Shown in pieces: positions 1 through 5,010 of a DNA stretch of 5,010 bases. A program made the position numbers and the translations under genes. The DNA comes from CADEED01 sp044871085 (lineage in GTDB: Bacteria > Pseudomonadota > Gammaproteobacteria > Steroidobacterales > Steroidobacteraceae), in NCBI GenBank assembly GCA_044871085.1, contig JBIOZI010000129.1, positions 1 through 5,010 on the forward strand. Direction: 5' to 3'. Every line of letters starts with the position of its first letter. Position 1 is the stretch's first letter. The notes beneath the pieces are model-generated. The model made no database searches and had not been told where the DNA came from. It worked only from the letters and a program-made list of their open reading frames with translations.

Positions 1-3000
1 CGCCCTCGGGTTTGGGCGTGCGCGTGACGCCCTGCAAGTCGAACAGGAAGCGCATGAAATCCGCGGGCGACACCGGCTCGATCTCCGCGCGCAGTGTCTT
101 GATGGTGTAGCGGTGGATGCGCGCCAGCAGCCGCCGCTCGCACCACTCGAGCGTGGCATCGCCCTGCTGCACGGCCTCCGGGGCGCCGGCCTCTTCGGTG
201 AACCGCCCGCGCAGCACGAAGCCTTCGCTCTCGAGCTCCACCAGGGCGATGCCGATGTCGGAAGCGGCCAGCAGCAGCGATTCCGCGAGATCCAGCGCCG
301 TCACCGGCCCGAGCGCCTGCAGGCGATTGCGCACGAGATCGGGGATGGCGGACTCGCGGGTCCACGTGCGCGCGGCGAGCCCGGCGGGCGGCGCGATGTC
401 CGGTGACAGGGTCGATTCCGGGTAGATAGCCCGCACCATGGGCAGGCATTCCGCGCACACCCAGAACGTGCGCCCGCCGGTGGTCAGCCGCGTCGCGCGG
501 CGCGCCGCGATGAGCTCATCGAGGAAGCGGGTCCACCCGGCGCCGGCTCCTTCCTGCTCGGTGATCACGCCGTGTGAATTGAGCGCGTCGTGCAGCTCGT
601 CGGCATTGGTCGCCTCGGGCCAGGCCTCGGCGCGCACCTGGGAGATGGCCGCCGGGTCGAGCCTGCCCATGTCGCCGGCGGTTTCCGGGTCGAGCCAGCG
701 GCGCTGCGACACCGCGTTCGTGCGGCGCTCTTCGAGCGGCGCGTCGTCGAGAAACGCGTAGGGACGCGCGGTGAGGATTTCCGCGGCCAGCGGCGAGGGA
801 GTGGGCAGATCGCGCGCCACCACTTTGATGTCGCCGGCTTCCAGGCCGCGCAGCACGCGCTTCAATCCCTCGACGTCCATGGCCTCGTGAAGACAGTCGG
901 CCAGGGTCTGTTTGACCAGCGGGTGATCGGGGATCTCGCGCGGGCCGGACAGGTTCTCCGCGCAGGCGATCTGGTCGGGAAAGACCACCGCGATGAGGTC
1001 CTCGGACGCCATGCGCTGGATCTGCGGCGGCGTACGCTTGCCGCCGGAGCTGCGACGGATGGCGAGCGAGATGCTCGCGTTCCAGCGCCAGCGCGCGGTG
1101 AACATCGGCGAATCGAGCATCGCCTGGATGAGCGTGTCCTCGACCGTCTTGCTGTTGAGAAAGCGCGCGACGCTCTCGAGCTCGAAGCTGTGGGTCTCGC
1201 CCAGCGACAGCACGATGGCGTCCTCGGTGGCCGCGGCCTGCAGCTCGAAGTTGAACGTCCGGCAGAACTTCTTGCGCAGCGACAGACCGAAGGCGCGATT
1301 GACGCGCGCGCCGAACGGCGCGTGGATGATGAGCTGCATGCCGCCCGATTCGTCGAAGAACCGTTCGAACACCAGCGTGTCGAGCGTGGGTAGTTTGCCC
1401 AGCACCGCCTTGGCGGCCGCCAGGTATTCGACCAGCTGCTGCGCGGCGGGTCTCGGCAACGCATGGCGCGCTTCGACGGTTTCGATGGCGGCACCCACCG
1501 TGGCGGCGGTCACTTCCGGCAGCAGTGCTTCGATGTCCGCCCGCAGCCGCGAGACGGAGGCCGACAGCTCGTTGGTGCGCGCGGGCGCCTCGCCGAGCCA
1601 GAACGGGATGGAGGGTGGCTGGCCCTTGGCGTCCTCGACGCGAACCCGGCCGGCCTCGACGCGCAGGATGCGGTAGGAGGTGTTGCCGAGCTGGAAGACG
1701 TCGCCCGCGAGGCTTTCGATGGCGAAGTCCTCGTTGAGCGTGCCGACGAGAATGCCCGCGGGCTCGAGGATCACCGAGTAATCCGCGTTGTCGGGGATGG
1801 CGCCGCCGCAGGTGATGGCCGTGAGCCGCGCGCCCTTGCGTGGGCGCAGCACTTTGTTGACGGCGTCGCGGTGCAGGTAGGTGCCGCGCCGGCCGCGCTT
1901 GGTGCTGATGCCGTCGGACAGCATGCGCACGACTGCGTCGAAGTCCGCGCGCGGCAAGTTGCGATAGGGATACGCGCGGGTCATGAGCGCGAACAGCTCG
2001 TCCTCGCCGTATTCGCGCGCCGCGACCTCGGCGACGATCTGCTGCGACAACACGTCGAGCGGATGCTCGGGGATGTGCAGGCGGTCGAGCTCGCCGCGGC
2101 GCACGGAATCGAGCAGCGCGATGCAGTCCACCAGCTCGTCGCGGCTCGCGGGAAAGATGCGCCCTTTCGGAATGCCATTGACCGAGTGATTGGCGCGGCC
2201 GACGCGCTGCAGGAACACCGAGATGCTGCGCGGCGTGCCGAGCTGGCACACGAGCTCCACGTCGCCGATGTCGATGCCGAGCTCGAGCGAAGCCGTGGCG
2301 ACCATGACCTTGAGCTGGCCTGCCTTCAGTCGTTGCTCGGCGTCGAAGCGCGTCTCCTTGGAGAGCGAACCGTGGTGCGCGGCGACCGCGGTATCACCGA
2401 GGCGCTCTGCGAGGTGGCGCGACACGCGCTCCACCATGCGCCGCGTGTTCGCGAACAACAGCGTCGTGTGGTGCTGGCGGATCAGCTCGGCCAACTGGTC
2501 GTAGACCGCGCCCCAGATTTCACCCGACATCACCGCCTCGAGCGGCGCCGGCGGCATGACGATGCCGAGGTCACGCTCGCGGATGTGGCCGGTGTTGACG
2601 ATGGTGGTGGAGGTGGTACCGGGACGGGAAAATGGGGACATTCCCGATTTGCTAGCAAAAGGGGACGGGCCTCCCGGTGACGAAACACCGAGTGGCAGCG
2701 ACGCCTGACGAGGCCTGTCCCCTTTTGCTAGCAAATCAGGAATGTCCCCATTTTCCCTTCGCGGCAGCACGTCGCCTCCGACTCCCACCAGCAGTTGCGC
2801 CACCTCCTCGATGGGCTTCTGCGTCGCCGACAGGCCGATGCGCTGCACCGGCTGCGCCGCATTCGCGGCCAGCCGCTCGAGCGTGAGCGCGAGATGCGCG
2901 CCGCGCTTGGTCTGCGCTACGGCGTGGATCTCGTCGACGATCACCGTGCGCACGCTCGCCAGCATCTCGCGTCCCGACGCGCTGGTGAGGAGTAGATAGA

Positions 3001-3436
3001 GTGATTCGGGGGTGGTGACGAGGATGTGCGGCGGCGTCCGGCGCATCATGGCGCGCTCGCTCTGCGACGTGTCGCCGGTGCGCACCTGGGCGCGGATCTG
3101 CGGCACGAGCGCGCCGCTGTTCATGAGCTGCGCGCCGATGCCCGCGAGCGGCGCGTCGAGATTGCGCTGGATGTCGTTCGACAGCGCCTTCAGCGGCGAC
3201 ACGTACACCACCCGGGTGACGTCGCGCAGCCGGCCGGCGGCCGCCTCGCACACCAGCGAATCGATGGCGGCCAGGAATGCCGCCAGGGTCTTGCCCGAGC
3301 CGGTCGGCGCGGCGATCAGCGCGTGGTTGCCGCTCGCAATGGCCGGCCATGCGTCGAGCTGCGCCTTGGTGGCGCCGTCGGGAAAGGCGCCGTCGAACCA
3401 CGCCCGCACGGCGGGATGAAACTGGGGAAACGGCAT
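1..3436 (-). CDS. lhr: Lhr-family ATP-dependent DEAD/DEAH-box helicase (long form), C-terminus beyond window, with in-frame palindromic insertion
   Basis: This is an ATP-driven 3'-5' nucleic-acid translocase/helicase of the Lhr (large helicase-related) family. The family unwinds DNA and RNA:DNA duplexes and is linked to DNA repair. One frame stays open for 1145 codons from ATG 3436 to the left edge. Visible motifs are Walker A APTGSGKT (43-50), TTPESLYLLL (141-150), motif II DEIH (168-171), motif III SAT (203-205), LLFANTRR (326-333), ATASLELGIDIGDVE (380-394) and motif VI QRVGRANHS (410-418). The Lhr signatures CGGAIPD, GDVFQLGNTSYRILRVE and PPSIPFWLGEAPART follow, then a DEAD-associated region around 620-800 (FGARVNRAFG at 708-717). 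The last residues (RIHRYTIKTLRAEIEPVS) match the winged-helix/YcaQ-like C-terminal part of long Lhr. E. coli Lhr has 1538 residues, so several hundred are probably missing off the edge. The start is set by an AAGGTG ribosome-binding site 5 nt upstream. Codons 227-271 carry a 44-codon palindromic element without a stop. Family assignment is very secure; whether the enzyme is active with the extra peptide is unknown. Confidence 0.95.
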   Translation of the reverse strand, partial: MPFPQFHPAVRAWFDGAFPDGATKAQLDAWPAIASGNHALIAAPTGSGKTLAAFLAAIDSLVCEAAAGRLRDVTRVVYVSPLKALSNDIQRNLDAPLAGIGAQLMNSGALVPQIRAQVRTGDTSQSERAMMRRTPPHILVTTPESLYLLLTSASGREMLASVRTVIVDEIHAVAQTKRGAHLALTLERLAANAAQPVQRIGLSATQKPIEEVAQLLVGVGGDVLPRRENGDIPDLLAKGDRPRQASLPLGVSSPGGPSPFASKSGMSPFSRPGTTSTTIVNTGHIRERDLGIVMPPAPLEAVMSGEIWGAVYDQLAELIRQHHTTLLFANTRRMVERVSRHLAERLGDTAVAAHHGSLSKETRFDAEQRLKAGQLKVMVATASLELGIDIGDVELVCQLGTPRSISVFLQRVGRANHSVNGIPKGRIFPASRDELVDCIALLDSVRRGELDRLHIPEHPLDVLSQQIVAEVAAREYGEDELFALMTRAYPYRNLPRADFDAVVRMLSDGISTKRGRRGTYLHRDAVNKVLRPRKGARLTAITCGGAIPDNADYSVILEPAGILVGTLNEDFAIESLAGDVFQLGNTSYRILRVEAGRVRVEDAKGQPPSIPFWLGEAPARTNELSASVSRLRADIEALLPEVTAATVGAAIETVEARHALPRPAAQQLVEYLAAAKAVLGKLPTLDTLVFERFFDESGGMQLIIHAPFGARVNRAFGLSLRKKFCRTFNFELQAAATEDAIVLSLGETHSFELESVARFLNSKTVEDTLIQAMLDSPMFTARWRWNASISLAIRRSSGGKRTPPQIQRMASEDLIAVVFPDQIACAENLSGPREIPDHPLVKQTLADCLHEAMDVEGLKRVLRGLEAGDIKVVARDLPTPSPLAAEILTARPYAFLDDAPLEERRTNAVSQRRWLDPETAGDMGRLDPAAISQVRAEAWPEATNADELHDALNSHGVITEQEGAGAGWTRFLDELIAARRATRLTTGGRTFWVCAECLPMVRAIYPESTLSPDIAPPAGLAARTWTRESAIPDLVRNRLQALGPVTALDLAESLLLAASDIGIALVELESEGFVLRGRFTEEAGAPEAVQQGDATLEWCERRLLARIHRYTIKTLRAEIEPVSPADFMRFLFDLQGVTRTPKPEG
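2626..2673 (+). repeat. Left 48-bp arm of inverted repeat
   Basis: This arm pairs with 2710-2757 and differs from its reverse complement only at 2645 (C) and 2667 (G). It contains two GGGGAC motifs (2634-2639 and 2661-2666), a perfect 12-bp palindrome TTTGCTAGCAAA (2648-2659), and a small nested hairpin GGGA-CAT-TCCC (2635-2645). Confidence 0.93.
2674..2709. other. 36-bp centre of the palindromic element
   Basis: This spacer separates the two arms. It holds a small perfect stem, CGGTG (2675-2679) with CACCG (2686-2690) around a 6-nt loop, so the tip of the large hairpin could fold again. The rest shows no clear motif. Confidence 0.6.
2710..2757 (-). repeat. Right 48-bp arm of inverted repeat
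   Basis: This is the reverse complement of the left arm with two differences, at 2738 (A) and 2716 (T). It carries GTCCCC at 2717-2722 and 2744-2749, and the same 12-bp palindrome TTTGCTAGCAAA at 2724-2735. In the lhr transcript the 2645/2738 position becomes a G-U wobble, so only the 2667/2716 position is a true mismatch. Confidence 0.93.
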
Positions 3437-3441
3437 GACGG

Positions 3442-3447
3442 CACCTT
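3442..3447 (-). promoter_or_regulatory. Ribosome-binding site of lhr
   Basis: On the minus strand this reads AAGGTG and lies 5 nt before the ATG at 3436. It decides the start: the protein then begins MPFPQFHPAVRAWF, a typical Lhr N-terminus with Walker A at residue 43. Confidence 0.7.
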
Positions 3448-3470
3448 ATATTCGGGCGGCACACCCGTCC

Positions 3471-3501
3471 ATCCAGTGTCCGGCGGCACGGGCCACTGGA
3501 T
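3471..3501 (-). terminator. Hairpin between the SRPBCC gene and lhr (possible attenuator or processing site)
   Basis: ATCCAGTG (3471-3478) and CACTGGAT (3494-3501) form a perfect 8-bp stem around a 15-nt GC-rich loop. It begins 3 bp after the stop codon of the SRPBCC gene and ends 34 bp before the lhr start. On the minus-strand transcript no U-run follows, so it is not a classical intrinsic terminator. It may be a weak terminator, an mRNA-stabilising hairpin or chance. Confidence 0.4.
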
Positions 3502-3504
3502 CGG

Positions 3505-3978
3505 CTACGTCGATCCGCGCCGGACTTCGCCCATTGCGCGCGTGATCAATTCCGCCTTGTCGCGCACCAGATTCGCCGACTGGCCGAGCTCGAGCAGCGT
3601 CTTGAGGTCGCACAGGACGATGCTGAAGCCCTCCACCGTGTTCGTGGCCTGCTCGAGCAGGGACTGGTCATCGAAGCCGCCGCAGGTGACGGCCACGCGC
3701 GTGCCCAGGTCGCCGAGCGCCTCGAAACGCAGGTCCACCTCCACGCCGCCGCCCCAGCGAAACGCCAGATGCCGGCCCACGTCGAATGCGGTGACACTCA
3801 CCGTTTCCGACGCGCCGGGCACCATGAATTCCCACCTCACGGTTGCGCCCGCGGCCAGCGGCCCGCTGGCGTCGCGCAGCCAGAACCGGCGCAGGGTCTG
3901 CGGGTCGGTGAATGCGTCGAATACGGTGCGCGGCGGCCGCCGAATGAGCATGCTCGCGCGGACCTTTTTTTCACTCAT
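3505..3978 (-). CDS. SRPBCC/AHSA1-like (START-fold) protein
   Basis: This is a 157-residue soluble protein with the START/Bet v 1-like helix-grip fold expected of the AHSA1 (activator of Hsp90 ATPase homolog 1-like) group. The N-terminal pattern is characteristic: basic strand VRASMLIRRPPRTVFDAFTD (6-25), then PQTLRRFWL, an acidic/Gly turn and the strand ATVRWEFMVPG. Strands LAFRWGGGVEVDLRFEAL and TRVAVTCGGF follow. The closing helix (VEGFSIVLCDLKTLLELG) matches the usual GW..hhxxLkxhLE-type end, with Phe where many members have Trp. There is no signal peptide or membrane segment. Family members bind hydrophobic ligands in a cavity, and most bacterial ones have no assigned substrate. The start at 3978 has a GGGAG ribosome-binding site 5 nt away and the stop is TAG. 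It lies 68 bp upstream of lhr on the same strand, so co-transcription is likely, but a functional link to the helicase is unproven. Confidence 0.85.
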   Translation of the reverse strand: MSEKKVRASMLIRRPPRTVFDAFTDPQTLRRFWLRDASGPLAAGATVRWEFMVPGASETVSVTAFDVGRHLAFRWGGGVEVDLRFEALGDLGTRVAVTCGGFDDQSLLEQATNTVEGFSIVLCDLKTLLELGQSANLVRDKAELITRAMGEVRRGST

Positions 3979-4118
3979 GGCGTCTCCCGGATGGCGGTGA
4001 TCGCCGATTTTCGGAATAGTAGGCCGTCCATGGGATGGGAGGATGGCCTGTTTGACGGTCGGACCAGATCAGCACATCGGCCGCGCGTACGCCGCGCAGC
4101 CACGGATTCCCTAGCCGC
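3979..4118. promoter_or_regulatory. Divergent intergenic region between the SRPBCC and GNAT-like genes
   Basis: These 140 bp separate two divergently transcribed genes and should hold the promoters of both units. I see no convincing -35/-10 pair. TTGACG on the plus strand (4052-4057) resembles a -35 but has no matching -10 at the right distance, and TACTAT on the minus strand near 4016-4021 is only a weak -10. A short hairpin GGCG-GTGAT-CGCC lies close to the SRPBCC start. No small ORF is supported here. Confidence 0.4.
3984..3988 (-). promoter_or_regulatory. Ribosome-binding site of the SRPBCC gene
   Basis: On the minus strand this reads GGGAG and lies 5 nt before the ATG at 3978, supporting that start over internal alternatives. 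Confidence 0.7.
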
Positions 4119-4841
4119 ATGGACACTGTCAGGACGATCGTACTGCCGCCGGCCGAGCTTTCCGCTTCGCAGTGGAACGACGTTTGGGAGCTCACGAGCG
4201 AGCTCTACGACGTGGAGCGCGGGTACGCGGAAGCCGAGCTGCGCCGGCGGCAGCGCCTGGCGCTGTTCGTCATGAACGGCGCGCTGCTCGGCATGGCGTC
4301 CATCGACGTGTACCCGGCGCGCTTCCGCGGCCGCCGCCTCATGGTGATCAACACCTCGCACGTGCTGCTGCGCGAGAACTGGCGCGGGCGCAATCTCCTC
4401 CAGAAGCTCGGCTTCCGCACTTTCATCGAGACGCGCCTGCGGCATCCGTTCCGCCCTATCTACTGGTTCTTCGACTCGTTCAGCTACAAGAGCTACCTGC
4501 TGTTGCCGCGCAATTTCCGGCGCTACTGGCCGCGCTACGACGAGCCGACGCCGGAGGATCGCGTCGCGCTGATGGATCAACTCGCCTCGGAGATGTATGG
4601 CCCGGCATGGCGTCCGGCCCGCGGAGTCGCCGTGCGCTCCGGGCAGAAGCGCCTGAAGACGAGCACGGCGCCGCTGGTGCTGACAGCCGACGCGGACCCG
4701 AACCTGCAGTTCTTCGCGCGTGCCAATCCCGGCCACGCGGAGGGCGACATGCTCATCTGCCTGTGCCCGCTCACGCTCGAGAACTGGCTGGCGCTCATGC
4801 GCAAAGCCCTGCGACGCAGCGCGCAGCGCCGGGCGCGCTGA
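4119..4841 (+). CDS. GNAT-like putative acyltransferase, function unknown
   Basis: This 240-residue protein with no signal peptide or membrane segment appears to be cytosolic. The middle resembles the acetyl-CoA-binding core of GNAT N-acetyltransferases. A hydrophobic strand LALFVMNGALLGMASIDVYP (47-66) is followed by strand RLMVINTSHVLL (73-84). Next comes ENWRGRNLLQKLGFR (86-100), which fits the R-x-x-G-x-G/A-type pyrophosphate loop and helix of motif A in a loose form. RPIYWFFDSFSYKSYLLLPR (112-131) could be the later strand and helix of the fold. The C-terminal 80 residues are less typical and end in a very basic tail (KALRRSAQRRAR). I do not recognise a characterised homologue or substrate. 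ATG 4119 is the only normal start after the in-frame stop at 4053, although its ribosome-binding site is poor. The next gene begins 42 bp downstream on the same strand. Confidence 0.8.
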   Translation: MDTVRTIVLPPAELSASQWNDVWELTSELYDVERGYAEAELRRRQRLALFVMNGALLGMASIDVYPARFRGRRLMVINTSHVLLRENWRGRNLLQKLGFRTFIETRLRHPFRPIYWFFDSFSYKSYLLLPRNFRRYWPRYDEPTPEDRVALMDQLASEMYGPAWRPARGVAVRSGQKRLKTSTAPLVLTADADPNLQFFARANPGHAEGDMLICLCPLTLENWLALMRKALRRSAQRRAR

Positions 4842-4862
4842 ACGCGCATTGACGGGGGCCGC

Positions 4863-4876
4863 GACTCGCGCGAGTC
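4863..4876. repeat. 14-bp perfect palindrome upstream of the mgtC-like gene
   Basis: GACTCGCGCGAGTC is its own reverse complement. It lies 21 bp after the stop of the GNAT-like gene and 7 bp before the start of the mgtC-like gene. It could be an operator for a dimeric regulator or a hairpin masking the translation start; no sharp ribosome-binding site is visible there. Chance occurrence in GC-rich DNA is possible. Confidence 0.45.
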
Positions 4877-4883
4877 TCACGTG

Positions 4884-5010
4884 ATGGACCTGCGTCATGA
4901 CGACATCGAGATGCTCATCCGGCTGTTGACGGCGGTCGGCGCCGGGGCGTTGATCGGCTACGAGCGATCGTTCCACGGCCGGCCCGCGGGCCTGCGCACG
5001 CACGTGCTCG
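4884..5010 (+). CDS. MgtC/SapB family membrane protein, N-terminal fragment
   Basis: Only the first 42 codons are in the window. The protein starts MDLRHDDIEMLIRLLTAVG, continues into AGALIGYERSFHGRPAGLRT and then HVL. This is the hallmark of the MgtC/SapB family: a first membrane helix ending in GALIGxER, followed by the conserved G-RPAGLRTH loop. These are inner-membrane proteins related to the MgtC virulence/low-magnesium factor; many environmental members have unknown roles. The start at 4884 gives the usual short N-terminal lead before the first helix. A GTG directly before it (4881) and an ATG at 4911 are in-frame alternatives, and no strong ribosome-binding site decides between them. 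It follows the GNAT-like gene by 42 bp on the same strand, so a shared transcript is plausible. Confidence 0.85.
   Translation, partial: MDLRHDDIEMLIRLLTAVGAGALIGYERSFHGRPAGLRTHVL

Larger units (their letters stand above)
2626..2757. mobile_element. 132-bp palindromic (MITE/REP/RPE-like) element inserted in frame inside lhr
   Basis: Two 48-bp inverted arms match at 46 of 48 positions around a 36-bp centre. The outer ends are GGGAAAATGGGGACATTCC and its complement. The element is 132 bp, a multiple of three, and has no stop in the lhr frame. Removing it would join VGVGGDVLPR directly to SPGTTSTT and leave an ordinary Lhr sequence, with the two boundary codons fusing into AGT (Ser). It sits between motif III of the first RecA lobe and the conserved TGHxRxxDL stretch leading into the second, a place where Lhr proteins can vary. 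No direct target-site duplication is visible in the flanks (ending GGGAC on the left, starting TTCGC on the right), and the element encodes no transposase. If mobile, it must be moved by an enzyme encoded elsewhere; a REP-associated (Y1/RAYT) transposase is one possibility. That it is a repeat family elsewhere in the genome is inference. Confidence 0.85.

Noticed and set aside
516..2249. 577-codon open frame on the minus strand
   Set aside because: It is out of frame with lhr and extremely rich in Arg/Ala/His, with no recognisable motif, while the overlapping lhr frame carries all helicase motifs.
1463..2680. 405-codon open frame on the plus strand, opposite lhr
   Set aside because: It is the codon-for-codon mirror of the lhr frame (same codon boundaries, opposite strand), is full of Arg, Ala, Gly and Asp runs, and has no domain motifs. 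It is a shadow of GC-rich coding DNA.
2626..2757. Gene disruption: lhr as a pseudogene split by the insertion
   Set aside because: The insert length is 3 x 44, I found no stop in the lhr frame, and the frame of the start (3436) and of the downstream motifs is the same.
2626..2757. Intrinsic terminator formed by the long inverted repeat
   Set aside because: It is far larger than a terminator stem, lies inside a coding frame, and no U-run follows directly (TCCC then GTCCCGG on the lhr strand).
2736..3464. 242-codon minus-strand frame overlapping the start of lhr, ending in the right arm
   Set aside because: It is the +1-shifted shadow of the lhr N-terminus. It does not show that lhr is broken: the true frame continues through the element without a stop.
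4052..4080. Sigma-70 promoter for the GNAT-like gene (TTGACG as -35)
   Set aside because: At 16-18 bp downstream the sequence is ACATCG/CATCGG, a very poor -10, so the match is not supported.
3975..5003. 342-codon minus-strand open frame across the GNAT-like and mgtC-like genes
   Set aside because: Its composition is a His/Arg/Ala-rich shadow. The plus-strand frames show GNAT-like and MgtC signatures, and this frame would cross the divergent intergenic region.

Overview
This is a GC-rich, gene-dense stretch of bacterial chromosome. Long mirror-image open frames on the strand opposite the real genes are a side effect of the high GC content and strongly biased third codon positions. A full-length type Lhr helicase, an AHSA1/SRPBCC protein and an MgtC/SapB-type membrane protein suggest a high-GC proteobacterium, perhaps a soil or freshwater gamma- or betaproteobacterium. 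The genus cannot be read from the window.

Layout: (1) Minus strand, 3436 down to base 1 and beyond: the first 1145 codons of a long Lhr-family DEAD/DEAH-box helicase whose C-terminus lies outside the window. (2) Inside that gene, at 2626-2757, sits a 132-bp near-perfect inverted repeat with 48-bp arms (46/48 matching) and a 36-bp centre. It is exactly 44 codons long and contains no stop in the lhr frame, so the helicase appears to carry a 44-residue peptide from a palindromic element between its two RecA-like lobes. (3) Minus strand, 3978-3505: a 157-aa SRPBCC/AHSA1-type protein just upstream of lhr, separated from it by 68 bp that hold a perfect 8-bp hairpin. (4) 3979-4118: a 140-bp divergent intergenic region. 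(5) Plus strand, 4119-4841: a 240-aa GNAT-like protein of unknown substrate. (6) Plus strand, from 4884 off the right edge: the N-terminus of an MgtC/SapB family membrane protein, preceded by a 14-bp perfect palindrome.

The SRPBCC gene and lhr are probably co-transcribed leftward, and the GNAT-like gene and mgtC-like gene rightward. Nothing in the sequence ties these two units into one pathway. The most notable item is the in-frame palindromic insertion in lhr. It resembles in behaviour the Rickettsia palindromic elements (RPEs) that settle in frame inside protein genes, while its GGGGAC-bearing arms look more like a REP/MITE-type repeat of free-living proteobacteria. No tRNA, rRNA, CRISPR array or complete transposase gene was seen.
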